Source: DUPQ01 sp964563155
GTDB taxonomy: Bacteria > Bacillota > Clostridia > DUPQ01
Direction: 5' to 3'
Length of the DNA stretch: 64,000 bases
Assembly: GCA_964563155.1 (NCBI GenBank)
Contig: CAZLVL010000011.1
Location: 25,886-89,885, forward strand
Shown here: positions 16,452 to 26,291 of the stretch, in pieces
How the letters are laid out: the number at the start of each line of letters is the position of its first letter
How positions within the stretch are numbered: position 1 is the first letter of the stretch
Notes under the pieces: generated by a model
Databases searched by the model: none
What the model was told of the DNA's origin: nothing
What the model saw: the letters and a program-made list of their open reading frames with translations, nothing else
Translations under genes and position numbers: made by a program

Positions 16452-17371
16452 AAAAGCTAGACTTGTCCATTAAGGTTGATGATAATGAAAATGAAAGGTT
16501 GGATCTATTTCTTACCAAATATATTGAGGAATATTCCCGCTCTTTTATTCAAAAACTCATTAAAAACGGTCAAGTATTAGTGGATAATAGCTTAAAGGCT
16601 TCTTCTTACAAGGTAAAACTTGGAGATTTAATTACAATAGAAATTGAAGAAGATGAAAAAGAAGAGCTTGTTTTTCAAGATATTCCTTTAGATATCCTTT
16701 ATGAGGATGATTATCTTTTGGTGGTAAATAAAAAAAGAGGAATGGTGGTACACCCTGGAGCAGGTAATACAAAAGATACCCTGGTAAATGCTCTTTTGTT
16801 TCATACAAAGGGAAAATTAAGTAGGGGCTTTTCTTTAGACAGACCTGGTATTGTACATAGAATAGATAAGGACACATCTGGTCTTTTAGTGGTTGCTAAA
16901 GATGATTTGACCCAAGATATCTTGGCTCAAGACTTTTTTGATAGAAAAGTTAAAAGAGAGTATATAGCTATTGTTAAGGGATATTTAGAAAATATTAAAG
17001 CAAGTATAAATGTCCCTATTGGAAGAAATAGAATAAATAGATTAAAGATGCAGGTAGAAGGGGAAAATGCCAAAGAAGCCATAACAGATTATGTGGCTAT
17101 TGAAGAGTTAAAAGGAGCTTGTTTAGTTAGAGCTAATTTACATACCGGTAGAACCCACCAGATAAGGGTACATATGGCTTATTTAAACAGACCTGTATTA
17201 GGAGATGATCTATATGGAGGAAAGGATAAGAGATTTAATAAAGGGCAACTTTTACATGCCCAAAAAATTGGTTTTATCCACCCTATAGAAAAAACCTATA
17301 TGGAGTTTGAAAAAGAGGCTGATAAATATTTTCTTCATGCTTGGGAGAGTTTAAAAATTGACAAAGAATAA
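16448..17371 (+). CDS. RluD-family 23S rRNA pseudouridine synthase
   Basis: 307 residues. An S4 RNA-binding domain (residues ~12-75, LDLFLTKYIEEYSRSFIQKLIKNGQVLVD region) precedes the RluA/RluD catalytic domain with PGIVHRIDKDTSGLLVVAKD, whose Asp is the nucleophile, and HTGRTHQIRVHMAYL. The lspA-rluD family (ylyB) order is standard in Firmicutes. Start is an ATGA overlap with lspA. Exact uridine targets cannot be read from the sequence. Confidence 0.92.
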   Translation: MKKLDLSIKVDDNENERLDLFLTKYIEEYSRSFIQKLIKNGQVLVDNSLKASSYKVKLGDLITIEIEEDEKEELVFQDIPLDILYEDDYLLVVNKKRGMVVHPGAGNTKDTLVNALLFHTKGKLSRGFSLDRPGIVHRIDKDTSGLLVVAKDDLTQDILAQDFFDRKVKREYIAIVKGYLENIKASINVPIGRNRINRLKMQVEGENAKEAITDYVAIEELKGACLVRANLHTGRTHQIRVHMAYLNRPVLGDDLYGGKDKRFNKGQLLHAQKIGFIHPIEKTYMEFEKEADKYFLHAWESLKIDKE

Positions 17372-18059
17372 TGAGATTTATGAAAGAACAGAGTGCTTAA
17401 TCGGTAAAGGTGGGCAAGAAAAACTACTAGCCTCAAAAGTAGTTATCTTTGGTCTTGGTGGAGTTGGAGGCTATGCCTTAGAGGCCTTAGCCAGAGCGGG
17501 AGTTGGTAAACTTGTTCTAGTAGATCATGACAAAATTCAAAAATCCAATATAAATAGGCAGATTTTAGCCCTTCATTCAAGTTTAGGTCAATTTAAGACT
17601 GATATAGCAAAAAAGAGGGTTAATGATATAAATCCAGATATAGAAGTTATATGTCACCAAGTCTTTGCCAAGAAAGAAAATCTTAGTGAAATTATTGGTG
17701 ATGATGTTTCTTACATAATTGACGCAATTGATTCTGTCCAATCCAAGGTAGATATAATTAAATATGCAAAAACAAATAATATACCCATAATATCTTCTAT
17801 GGGAACAGGTTGTAAGGTGGATAATTTGAAATTTCAAATTGCTGATATTAAAAAGACCCATACCTGTCCTTTAGCTAAAAGAATAAGAAAGATTTTAAAA
17901 GTAGAAGGGATAGAAAATCTAGAGGTCCTATACTCTAATGAGAAAAACAAGGTTTCAGTAACAGACTGTATACCTAGCATATCTTATGTTCCTTCTGTGG
18001 CAGGATTGGTATTGGCAGGCCATGTAATAAATAAAATGTTAGAAGAAAAAGACCAATAA
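17358..18059 (+). CDS. tcdA: tRNA threonylcarbamoyladenosine dehydratase (TcdA/YgdL family)
   Basis: 233 residues of ThiF/E1-like fold: FGLGGVGGYALEALARAG nucleotide-binding loop, LVLVDHDKIQKSNINRQ, DAIDSVQSKVDII and CPLAKRIRKILK with a conserved Cys. TcdA cyclises t6A37 to ct6A in ANN-decoding tRNAs in an ATP-dependent step. TTG start at 17358 overlaps the rluD-family gene by 14 nt; GGGAGAG at 17343 is a good SD. Generic ThiF-like alternatives are possible but the NINRQ and SMGTGCKVD segments favour TcdA. Confidence 0.85.
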   Translation: MTKNNEIYERTECLIGKGGQEKLLASKVVIFGLGGVGGYALEALARAGVGKLVLVDHDKIQKSNINRQILALHSSLGQFKTDIAKKRVNDINPDIEVICHQVFAKKENLSEIIGDDVSYIIDAIDSVQSKVDIIKYAKTNNIPIISSMGTGCKVDNLKFQIADIKKTHTCPLAKRIRKILKVEGIENLEVLYSNEKNKVSVTDCIPSISYVPSVAGLVLAGHVINKMLEEKDQ

Positions 18060-18073
18060 AAAAGGAGCGAAGC

Positions 18074-19603
18074 ATGACTTATTTACTAGGAATAGATGTG
18101 GGAACATCTGCTACAAAAACAGTACTATTTGATGAAAGAGGAAAGGTAATATCTTCGTCTTCATATGAATATCCCATGTATCAACCAAGACCTGGCTGGG
18201 CTGAACAAGACCCAGATGACTGGTGGAAGGCTGTGGTTTTTACCTGTAATGACCTTTTAGACAAGACTGGAATTGATAAAGAATCAATTTTGGGTATTGG
18301 AGTTTCTGGACAAATGCATGGTCTAGTTCTTTTAGATGAAAAAGACCAACTATTATACAATTCCATCATCTGGTGTGACCAAAGGACAGATAAAGAAGCA
18401 CAAGATTTAGAAGACTTAGTTGGAAGAGATAAACTAATTAGTCTTACAGCAAATCCAGCTATTACAGGTTTTACTGCTGCAAAGATTTTATGGGTACAAA
18501 AGAATCTTCCTGATATATATAAAAAGGTAAAAAAGATCATGTTGCCTAAAGACTATATAGTCTACAAGCTAACTGGGGAGTTTTCTCATGATGTTTCAGA
18601 TGGCTCTGGCATGCAGTTGATGGATATTAGAAAGAGGGATTTTTCTTCAGAGATTTTAGATAAACTCTCCATTGAAAGAAAACTTTTGGGACAAATGTAT
18701 GAATCAGCCCACTGTGTTGGAAAAGTAAGTAAAAGTGCAGCCAAAAAAACTGGGCTTTCCACCTCATCTTATGTGGCAGCGGGAGGGGGAGACCAGGCTT
18801 GTGGAGCTGTTGGAAATGGGATTGTAGAAGAAGGTATTGTTTCTTCAACCATTGGTAGCTCAGGGGTAGTATTTGCCCACACTGATAAGCTTCATATTGA
18901 CCCTAAGGGAAGAATCCATACCCTTTGTCATGCTGTTCCAGGTGCCTACCATATTATGGGTGTTACCCAAGGAGCAGGTTTATCCTTAAAGTGGTTTAGG
19001 GATAACTTTTGCCAACTAGAAGAGGAAATGGCTAATAATGAAGGGGTGGATGTATATGTCATTTTAGATAGGATGGCAAAGGATATAAAGATAGGGGCAG
19101 AAGGTCTTGTGTTTTTACCTTATCTTATGGGTGAAAGATCCCCTCATTTAGATCCCTATTCATCTGGTGTCTTTTTTGGTATAACCCCTATGCACACAAA
19201 AGCCCACTTTATTAGGGCAATCTTAGAAGGTGTAGTCTATTCTTTAAGAGATAGTTTGGAGATAATAAAAAATCAAATGAGTATAGACATTAAAGAGGTC
19301 AGACTCTCTGGTGGGGGAGCTAAAAGCCCTCTTTGGAATGCCATGCAGGCAGATGTCTTTAAGAGCAATGTAGCCTTAACTGATAATCAAGAAGGACCAG
19401 CTCAAGGTGCTGCTATTTTAGCAGGTGTAGCCTCTGAACTTTATAAGAGTGTGCCTGATGCTTGTAAAGACCTTATAATTACTAGCTCCAAAAGAGAATA
19501 TGATTTGGATAAGGCCCAGCAATATGATGACTTTTACAAGGTTTACGTCTCTTTGTATCCAGCCTTAAAGGATAATTTCAAGCTTTTAAGGGATCTGTTA
19601 TAA
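18074..19603 (+). CDS. xylB: Xylulokinase-like FGGY carbohydrate kinase
   Basis: 509 residues. GIDVGTSATKTVLFDERG is the phosphate-1 loop; GVSGQMHGLVLLDE, IWCDQRTD, LPKDYIVYKLTGE, GGGDQACGAVGNG and RLSGGGAKSPLW fit XylB. ATP-dependent phosphorylation of D-xylulose is the likely reaction, though FGGY kinases shift substrate easily. AAAGGAG precedes the ATG. No xylose isomerase or transporter is adjacent; it closes the ymdB operon, an odd place for a sugar kinase, which leaves the true substrate open. Confidence 0.85.
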   Translation: MTYLLGIDVGTSATKTVLFDERGKVISSSSYEYPMYQPRPGWAEQDPDDWWKAVVFTCNDLLDKTGIDKESILGIGVSGQMHGLVLLDEKDQLLYNSIIWCDQRTDKEAQDLEDLVGRDKLISLTANPAITGFTAAKILWVQKNLPDIYKKVKKIMLPKDYIVYKLTGEFSHDVSDGSGMQLMDIRKRDFSSEILDKLSIERKLLGQMYESAHCVGKVSKSAAKKTGLSTSSYVAAGGGDQACGAVGNGIVEEGIVSSTIGSSGVVFAHTDKLHIDPKGRIHTLCHAVPGAYHIMGVTQGAGLSLKWFRDNFCQLEEEMANNEGVDVYVILDRMAKDIKIGAEGLVFLPYLMGERSPHLDPYSSGVFFGITPMHTKAHFIRAILEGVVYSLRDSLEIIKNQMSIDIKEVRLSGGGAKSPLWNAMQADVFKSNVALTDNQEGPAQGAAILAGVASELYKSVPDACKDLIITSSKREYDLDKAQQYDDFYKVYVSLYPALKDNFKLLRDLL

Positions 19604-19668
19604 AAAAAGAGATTAGTTACTAAAGAAAGATATGGATCTTAAAAGAGGATTACATTTGTTTTTGCCAA

Positions 19669-19697
19669 TTGCATAGGAAAAATTGTTAAGGTATAAT
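19669..19697 (+). promoter_or_regulatory. glycosyltransferase gene promoter
   Basis: TTGCAT at 19669-19674, 17 nt spacer, TATAAT at 19692-19697. It opens the polysaccharide-related block. Confidence 0.75.
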
Positions 19698-19747
19698 AAT
19701 TGTAATATTAGATATACAAAAATATATAGATATTATTGGAGAATGAA

Positions 19748-20806
19748 ATGGCCTATACCATAGGCATCGACTTGACATTTATAAAAGACGATAAAAAGGC
19801 AGTGGGAAATGAAATTTCCGCCTTAAGTATTGTAGAAGGCATATACAAGAATGCAGGTAAGAATGACTTTATAATTTTTGCATGTGAAAAAAATGCTGAG
19901 CAATTAAAAGAAAAGTATCCCTTATTTAACATTGTATCTACAAAAAGTGGAAGAAGGTTCTATAAAAAGTTTTTACCCTGGTACTTGAAAAATAATAAAA
20001 TTGATATTATTTATTATCCCCAATATTCCAAGCTTTTAAACTTTAAGCTTAAGGCAAAAATTGTTATGACCTCCCATGGAATAATTAGAAGAGATGACTT
20101 TTTAATATCAGATAAGCTTTTAAAATACATCATGAAAAGGGTAAATAAGATTATAGCTGTATCTGATTTTGTAAAAAGAGAATTGACAGAGAAAAAAGGC
20201 TTTGATCCTGAAAAAATATATGTTATACCCAACCCTTTGGCCTATATGGACGAAATAAGGGATTTGGTCTACAAGAAAAAACACATTGTAGCTGTGGGAA
20301 ATGACCAGCCTCAAAAAAATATAATGCTTATTGTAAAGGCCTTTGAAAAACTAGTGGACAAGATTGAGCATGATTTAGTTTTAATAGGAGATATTTCTCA
20401 AAAGGGTGAGATTTACAGGTATTTAGTGGATACAGGCCTTTCTGATAGGGTAGTGGTAACAGGTAAGGTGGGAAGAGATACCCTTTTTGGTTACTACAAA
20501 AACACAGACCTTTTTGTAAATGCCTCTCGCTATGAAGGATTTGGCTTAGCTCCTTTAGAGGCTATGGTCTATCAGGTGCCAGTTTTAAGCACACCTGTAC
20601 CTTCTATTAGTGAAATAGGAAATGTTTCCTTTGATGGTAATTTAACTTTTGACAGTAATGAGCAAGAAATAGCAGATAAAATGTTGGCCCTTTTAAATTC
20701 ACAAAAGGATTTAGAGAGTTTGAAAAGGAGGTCAGAAGGCATTTTAGACTATTTCAGCCTAGATAGTATAGGCAAAAAATATATACAAGTGTTTGAAAAT
20801 GTATAA
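19748..20806 (+). CDS. GT4-family glycosyltransferase (group 1)
   Basis: About 352 residues. The N-terminal Rossmann domain is followed by the GT-B donor domain with VVTGKVGRDTLFGYYKNTD, LFVNASRYEGFGLAPLEAM (the E-x7-E region) and VPVLSTPVPSISEIG. It probably transfers a sugar from a nucleotide donor to a cell-surface glycan. TTG 19736 is in frame, but ATG 19748 has GGAG at 7 nt and is chosen. The sugar nucleotide genes 2.4 kb downstream support an envelope polysaccharide role. Confidence 0.88.
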   Translation: MAYTIGIDLTFIKDDKKAVGNEISALSIVEGIYKNAGKNDFIIFACEKNAEQLKEKYPLFNIVSTKSGRRFYKKFLPWYLKNNKIDIIYYPQYSKLLNFKLKAKIVMTSHGIIRRDDFLISDKLLKYIMKRVNKIIAVSDFVKRELTEKKGFDPEKIYVIPNPLAYMDEIRDLVYKKKHIVAVGNDQPQKNIMLIVKAFEKLVDKIEHDLVLIGDISQKGEIYRYLVDTGLSDRVVVTGKVGRDTLFGYYKNTDLFVNASRYEGFGLAPLEAMVYQVPVLSTPVPSISEIGNVSFDGNLTFDSNEQEIADKMLALLNSQKDLESLKRRSEGILDYFSLDSIGKKYIQVFENV

Positions 20807-21212
20807 AAAACAAGAAGACCAAGTTAATATCTATTCTTTCATCACTCCCTTTGGGGGAGGCTTAAGTGAAGAAAATCGCTGGGTAGAATATGCCAATAAG
20901 ATACCTTGGGCTGAGTTTGAAAAGATATATGCTGAAAAGTTTTCTAGGTCTGGAGCTCCTGCAAAGCCTTTGCGTTTGGTTTTAGGGGCATATATATTAA
21001 AAAATGAATATAATTTTTCATATAGGGCCATTATTGAAGAAATTAGAGAAAATCCATATTTGCAATATTTCATTGGTCTAAATGAATATTCATATACTGC
21101 TCCTTTGAGCGAATCCTTGCTTTATTCTTTCTCAAAAAGATTTACAGCTCTAGAATTAGATTACATAGAGCAGGTCTTAAATGAGATAAAAAAGGATATC
21201 AAAATTGGTTGA
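20799..21212 (+). pseudogene. transposase remnant: N-terminal DUF772 domain only (IS5/IS1182 type)
   Basis: About 137 residues that match the start of IS1182-like transposases: MYKKQEDQVNIYSFITPFGG, then GAPAKPLRLVLGAYILKNEY and ENPYLQYFIGLNEYSY, SESLLYSFSKRF. These proteins normally run past 400 residues and carry a DDE catalytic domain; here the frame ends after IKKDIKIG and nothing DDE-like follows in the ~100 nt before the next gene. No terminal inverted repeats could be matched. The ATG overlaps the glycosyltransferase stop. Either a decayed element or a domesticated DNA-binding piece. Confidence 0.7.
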
Positions 21213-21320
21213 TTACTTTTAAGATGACCATTATACTCTTTACTAAGTAGAACATATAGTAATATAATTAACCTAATTATGCTATTGTTATTTAGCAGTA
21301 AAATTGTATTGGAGATTTAC

Positions 21321-23192
21321 ATGAGAAAAAAAATTTGGTCGATCGTATTAATTGCTATTCTTTTGTTGAGTACAGTGTCTTGTAATAATAATCCTGGATT
21401 ATCACCTAGTCCATCTAATAGTCAAAATCCTAATGAAACTAATACGCAAGAGCCAACACCAACAGCAAGTAATACCGAAAATCCTGAGCCTACAAACAGT
21501 GTAGAGCCCACCGAGACTAGTAGTCCCCAACCAAGTAAAGACCCCCATGAACTAGCAATTGAAGAAAGAGAAGCCTTAGAGGCCCAAAGAAAAGAAGAGG
21601 ATGGGGAGTTCTATGTTCCTCTAAAACCTTTGGATGCTCCTGCTGAAAAACCTAATGGTGATGATGTTAGGGCTCTATACATTTTAGATGCCATTATTTC
21701 TAAAAACTTAGGTAGTAAAGATATGGCTGATTGGAGAATCGATAGGCTAGAAGACAAGAATGTCCAACTTTACAAAGAATATGTAATAGCTTTGGCTGAA
21801 AAAGACTATACAAAGATTAACGAGCTAAAATATCTAGAGACTAGTCTTACAGTAATAGAAAAACTTATTGGTATTGTTTTAGGTTCTGAAATGAATGCCA
21901 TTGTTTTTGATATTAAAAGTGGAGACGGGGAGATTAGTATTCCTGTAAAGGCAGAGGCCGTCTTAAGTGTTCAAGATAAAAGCAGAAGAATGGAAGAGGT
22001 TGAAAAGTTCTTAAAGATTATGAAGGAATATGGTATCTATACCATTGGTAGAGTAACCTCTTTTCAAGATAATCTTTTAGCCAGCCACCAAGATTACAAA
22101 CATGCTATTAAAAACACTGATGGTTCTATTTGGCTAGATGATAACCGTTCAGCCTGGGTAGATGCCTTTGATGATTGGGTACAAGACTACAACATTGCTG
22201 TGGCTAAAGAAGGTGCTTTAGCAGGCTTTGATGAAATAAATTTTGACTATGTAAGATTTCCTGAAGGAAGAAAATGGGGACAATATTATCATGAATACAT
22301 GAAAAATCATGGTGGTGTTAGATCTGATGATATTATTTATGGCTACTTGGCAAAGGCCTATGAAGCCCTAGCCCCATATAATGTAAATGTTAGTGCAGAT
22401 ATTTTTGGTTTGGTTTCTAGACAATGGGATTCAGATGACTGCTTTAAAATAGGGCAAAACTGGTATAAGGTTGCTCCAGTAGTAGACTATATTTGTCCCA
22501 TGATTTATCCCAGCCATTATTCAACTGGTTGGTATGGTTTTGAATATCCAGACCAAAACCCATATGGTATGGTCCTAAATGCCATGATGGATTCTATAGA
22601 AAAAAATTCTGCTTTTAAAGATAAGGCTAAAATTCGCTTGTGGATACAAGACTTCACAGCAAGATACTTGTATACAGCAGACAATATCTTTCATTACAGA
22701 AATGAACAATTATATGACCAAGTTAGAGCCTTAAGAGAATTAGGGGCCTTCCAATATATGTTTTGGAATAATGGGGTAGACCAGTATGCTGAAAAGTATC
22801 TCTTCCCTCAAAATCAAAGTGAATATCCTAAGATTGAACCAGGAAAAGACTATTTAGGAAGGACTCCAGCAGATACAGCTAGAAGGTTCCTTTCAGTTTT
22901 GACCAATCCCAGCGAGTCTACTAAGTATCTACTTTATGTTTTAGTTCCCATAGACAGTAGAGAAGAGCACTATGATGTTTGGTTGGAAAAAGAATTCCCA
23001 GATTTGAGAGCAATTAAAATGTTAGGCTATAATGTAGATTCTTTTGAAATTACCGATTCTGATGGTAATGAAGCGGATGTAACTGTAACTTTGAGATATA
23101 ATGTAGGTGATGACCCTGAACAGGTCTACAGAACAAGTACATGGAAGGCTGTAAAAGAATATAATGTGTGGAAAGTCTTTCCAGATTTTTAG
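21321..23192 (+). CDS. DUF4015-type putative glycoside hydrolase, lipoprotein
   Basis: About 623 residues. Signal MRKKIWSIVLIAILLLSTVSC ends in a lipobox-like Cys, followed by a Ser/Thr/Pro/Asn-rich spacer to ~residue 75. The core has VRALYILD, MNAIVFDIKSGDGEI, YTIGRVTSFQDN, GFDEINFDYVRFPEG and VDYICPMIYPSHYS, the TIM-barrel pattern of DUF4015 proteins related to GH13-like or GH18-like folds. The last ~105 residues look like an NTF2-like domain. It is likely anchored outside the membrane to cut or sense a glycan. GGAG precedes ATG 21321. Confidence 0.8.
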   Translation: MRKKIWSIVLIAILLLSTVSCNNNPGLSPSPSNSQNPNETNTQEPTPTASNTENPEPTNSVEPTETSSPQPSKDPHELAIEEREALEAQRKEEDGEFYVPLKPLDAPAEKPNGDDVRALYILDAIISKNLGSKDMADWRIDRLEDKNVQLYKEYVIALAEKDYTKINELKYLETSLTVIEKLIGIVLGSEMNAIVFDIKSGDGEISIPVKAEAVLSVQDKSRRMEEVEKFLKIMKEYGIYTIGRVTSFQDNLLASHQDYKHAIKNTDGSIWLDDNRSAWVDAFDDWVQDYNIAVAKEGALAGFDEINFDYVRFPEGRKWGQYYHEYMKNHGGVRSDDIIYGYLAKAYEALAPYNVNVSADIFGLVSRQWDSDDCFKIGQNWYKVAPVVDYICPMIYPSHYSTGWYGFEYPDQNPYGMVLNAMMDSIEKNSAFKDKAKIRLWIQDFTARYLYTADNIFHYRNEQLYDQVRALRELGAFQYMFWNNGVDQYAEKYLFPQNQSEYPKIEPGKDYLGRTPADTARRFLSVLTNPSESTKYLLYVLVPIDSREEHYDVWLEKEFPDLRAIKMLGYNVDSFEITDSDGNEADVTVTLRYNVGDDPEQVYRTSTWKAVKEYNVWKVFPDF

Positions 23193-23201
23193 GAGGAGAA
23201 T

Positions 23202-23957
23202 TTGAAAGCTGTGGTATTAGCTGCCGGTAAGGGCAGCAGAATTGGATCCGAAAAAGAAGGTATCCCCAAGGTTTTGCGTCAATTAAACCAAAAGTCAATG
23301 ATAGATTATGTCCTAGATCAATTGTCTTTTGCTGATGAAATTATCTTGGTGGTTGGATATAAAAAAGAGGAAGTTTTTGAATACTTGGGAACAAGTCATT
23401 CTTATGCAGTTCAAGATGAGCAACTAGGTACAGGCCATGCTGTTAAGTGTGCCAGTGAGTTTTTTGCTGATTATGATGGGCCTGTCTTGGTTACCTTTGG
23501 AGATATGCCCCTTTTAACCAGTAAGACCTATAAAAAAGCTCTAGAGCAATACAAAAAGAGCATAAAGGATAAGGATCCCTTGGCTTGCATACTTTTATCT
23601 AACATTTTAAAGGATGTGGATTTACCTTATGGTAGAATTATTAGAGATAAAAAGGGTAAATTTGTAAAGATTGTGGAAGAACCTGATTGTGATGAAGAGC
23701 AAAAGAAAATTAGAGAAGTTTTCTTTGGAGTTATGCTTTTTAATGGAATAAAACTAGCAAAAGCTTTAAAGATGTTAAACAATAATAATGCACAAAATGA
23801 ATATTACCTAACAGATCTACCCCAGATATTTATGGATGAGTCTGAAAAGGTTGAAGTTTGTACAGTGGACGCTCAAGAAGAAATATTTGGTATAAATACC
23901 TTAGAAGATCTAAAAAGAGCAGAAGGAATAATAAAGGCAAGAAAAGATAATGATTAA
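23202..23957 (+). CDS. GlmU-type sugar nucleotidyltransferase (pyrophosphorylase domain only)
   Basis: 251 residues. AVVLAAGKGSRIGSEKEG and PKVLRQLNQKSMIDYVLDQL, the G-x-G-T-x-R-like loop, then QDEQLGTGHAVKCA, VTFGDMPLLTSKTY and NEYYLTDLPQIF are the N-terminal half of GlmU, which makes UDP-GlcNAc from GlcNAc-1-P and UTP. The left-handed beta-helix acetyltransferase half is absent, so it is a stand-alone uridylyltransferase. TTG start with AGGAGGA. The next gene starts 8 nt before its stop. Confidence 0.85.
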   Translation: MKAVVLAAGKGSRIGSEKEGIPKVLRQLNQKSMIDYVLDQLSFADEIILVVGYKKEEVFEYLGTSHSYAVQDEQLGTGHAVKCASEFFADYDGPVLVTFGDMPLLTSKTYKKALEQYKKSIKDKDPLACILLSNILKDVDLPYGRIIRDKKGKFVKIVEEPDCDEEQKKIREVFFGVMLFNGIKLAKALKMLNNNNAQNEYYLTDLPQIFMDESEKVEVCTVDAQEEIFGINTLEDLKRAEGIIKARKDND

Positions 23958-25359
23958 ATTTGGAACAGGTGGATGGAGAGAAATTATTGGAGATGGCTTT
24001 ACAAAGGCAAATATCCAACTTCTCATCCAAGCCCTATGTGACTATATCTACATAAATAAAATGGCCCATAAGCCTGTAATAATTGGCTATGACAGAAGAT
24101 TTTTATCTGACGAAGGGGCCAAATGGGCAGCTGAGGTCTTTAGTGGTAATGATATAAAGGTGCACTTTATATATAAAAATTCCCCAACCCCTTTAATAAT
24201 GTTTCAAGTAAAGCAAGAAGAAGCTTTCTTTGGGATAGCAGTTACAGCTAGCCATAATCCTGCCATTTATAATGGGATTAAGCTATTTACAGAAGGTGGA
24301 AGAGATGCGTCCCTTGAAATGACAGATAAACTAGAAGAACAAATTAAGCTAGTAGACAAGATTAAAATAAAAGACTTTGATAAGGCAAAAAAAGAAGGCC
24401 TAATAGAGATTATTGATCCTTTTAATGAATACATTGATGGCATTATGACCTTTTTAAATAATCAAGCTGTTATAAAGGCTAGATTGAGGATTTTACTAGA
24501 CCCTATGTATGGAGTATCTAAGACCTCTTTACAAACCATTTTATTGACCTTAAGGTGTGATGTGGATGTAATTAATGAAAGAAGAGATACTTTATTTGGT
24601 GGGAAATTACCTTCTCCCAATGCTGCTACCTTACAAAGATTATCTACTTTAGTTGTAGAAGAAGCCTATGACTTAGGCCTTGCTACCGATGGAGATGCAG
24701 ACCGTTTAGGAGTTATTGATGACAAGGGAGTTTTTGTAAATCCCAATGAAATAATGATGCTACTTTACTACTATCTAGTTAAGTACAAAAAGTGGGAAGG
24801 GGATGTGGTAAGAAACATTGCAACCACCCACATCCTAGATGAAATGGCCAAAGACCTAGGTTTCAAATGCCATGAGGTTCCTGTAGGCTTTAAGCACATA
24901 AGTTCAAAAATAGAGGAAACTAATGCTGTTCTAGGGGGTGAGTCCAGTGGTGGGCTAACCGTTAGAGGACATATCTTTGGTAAAGATGGAATTTTTGCAG
25001 CTTCTCTTTTGGTAGAAATGATATCTGTTACAAAAAAGAAGATTTCAGAGCTTCTAGATGAAATTTATGATAAGTATGGCTTTAGAGCTATGGATGAAAA
25101 TGCCTATGACTTTAAAAAAGAAGAAAAGGATAGAATCCAAAAAGCTATTTTTGATGAAAAAAATCTTCCTGATTTAGGGTACCCTGTAAAAAGGGTTAGT
25201 TATGAAGATGGCTTAAAGATATATTTAGAAAATGGGGGCTGGTTGGTTGCTAGATTTTCTGGTACTGAACCTGTTCTTAGAGTATTTTCAGAGATGCCCA
25301 GCTTAGATGAAGCTAAAAAAATATCAAAAATAATGAAAGAATATTTGAGGTTGAACTAA
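23950..25359 (+). CDS. Phosphoglucomutase/phosphomannomutase family protein
   Basis: 469 residues of alpha-D-phosphohexomutase. KFGTGGWREIIGDGF at the start, phosphoserine loop AVTASHNPAIYNG, metal loop LATDGDADRLGVI, sugar loop LGGESSGGLTVRG and phosphate loop RFSGTEPVLRVF are all present. It probably supplies hexose- or hexosamine-1-phosphate to the nucleotidyltransferase encoded directly upstream, with which it overlaps by 8 nt. Whether it acts on glucose, mannose or glucosamine phosphates is not decided by sequence. Confidence 0.9.
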   Translation: MIKFGTGGWREIIGDGFTKANIQLLIQALCDYIYINKMAHKPVIIGYDRRFLSDEGAKWAAEVFSGNDIKVHFIYKNSPTPLIMFQVKQEEAFFGIAVTASHNPAIYNGIKLFTEGGRDASLEMTDKLEEQIKLVDKIKIKDFDKAKKEGLIEIIDPFNEYIDGIMTFLNNQAVIKARLRILLDPMYGVSKTSLQTILLTLRCDVDVINERRDTLFGGKLPSPNAATLQRLSTLVVEEAYDLGLATDGDADRLGVIDDKGVFVNPNEIMMLLYYYLVKYKKWEGDVVRNIATTHILDEMAKDLGFKCHEVPVGFKHISSKIEETNAVLGGESSGGLTVRGHIFGKDGIFAASLLVEMISVTKKKISELLDEIYDKYGFRAMDENAYDFKKEEKDRIQKAIFDEKNLPDLGYPVKRVSYEDGLKIYLENGGWLVARFSGTEPVLRVFSEMPSLDEAKKISKIMKEYLRLN

Positions 25360-26291
25360 TGATATTAGTTACAGGAGGGGCTGGATTTATTGGGTCCCAC
25401 ATAGTTGATTTATTAATCCAAAGAGGCCATGAGGTGCTGGTCTTAGATAACTTAAGCTCAGGGGAAATGAGAAATCTTAACCCTAAGGCTCACTTTGTTA
25501 AAGGGGACATAAATAACTTAGAAGATATTGAGATGCTTTTTGAGAAATATAGTATTGAAGGTATTAGCCATCAAGCAGCTCAAATCTCTGTACCTGTGTC
25601 CATGAAAAACCCTCAGTTGGATGTGCACACCAATATTATTGGTACCTTAAACCTTTTAACTCTAGGACAAAAAAATGGCCTTAAAAGGTTTGTATTTGCT
25701 TCATCAGCAGCCATTTATGGTAACCCTCAATATTTACCTATTGATGAGAGCCATCCTAAAAACCCTCTTTCTTTTTATGGCCTATCCAAGCTTACAGCAG
25801 AGTCTTGTATTAAGATAATCTGTGAAAATAATGGTATAAACTATGCAATTTTAAGATATGCCAATGTGTATGGTCCAAGACAAAAGGACGAAGGTGAAGG
25901 TGGAGTGGTTGCTGTTTTTGCCAATCGAATGGTGGATAATAAAGACTGCTATATCTTTGGAGATGGAAAACAAACTAGGGATTTTGTCTTTGTAAAAGAT
26001 ATAGCTATGGCAAATGTTTTAGCCTTAGAAGGTAAAAATGATATAGTTAGTAATGTATCAACAGCTATTTATACAGATATAAATGACTTGTTTAGTAAGA
26101 TGAAAGATTTAATTGGCTATGAGAAAAATGCCATTTATGGCCCTCCAAGAGAGGCTGATATAAAAGACAGTTACATGAAAAATGATGATATACATAAATT
26201 GCTTATGTGGGATGCAAAATATGATCTTAACAGGGGATTGAGAGAGACAGTAGATTATTTTAAAAATGAAAAGACTTCTAAAAAGACATAA
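25359..26291 (+). CDS. NAD-dependent sugar epimerase/dehydratase (GalE-like SDR)
   Basis: 310 residues. Rossmann loop VTGGAGFIGSHI at the N-terminus, FASSAAIYGN, catalytic YGLSK (Y-x3-K) and LRYANVYGPRQ. Extended SDR of the UDP-glucose 4-epimerase group; with GlmU-like and phosphohexomutase genes in the same operon, UDP-GlcNAc/UDP-GalNAc 4-epimerisation is a reasonable guess. The ATG shares one base with the upstream stop (TAATG). Confidence 0.88.
   Translation: MILVTGGAGFIGSHIVDLLIQRGHEVLVLDNLSSGEMRNLNPKAHFVKGDINNLEDIEMLFEKYSIEGISHQAAQISVPVSMKNPQLDVHTNIIGTLNLLTLGQKNGLKRFVFASSAAIYGNPQYLPIDESHPKNPLSFYGLSKLTAESCIKIICENNGINYAILRYANVYGPRQKDEGEGGVVAVFANRMVDNKDCYIFGDGKQTRDFVFVKDIAMANVLALEGKNDIVSNVSTAIYTDINDLFSKMKDLIGYEKNAIYGPPREADIKDSYMKNDDIHKLLMWDAKYDLNRGLRETVDYFKNEKTSKKT

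Noticed and set aside
18181..18540. Long open frame antisense to xylB
   Set aside because: No ribosome binding site or recognisable domain, and the plus strand is a clear kinase; a shadow frame.
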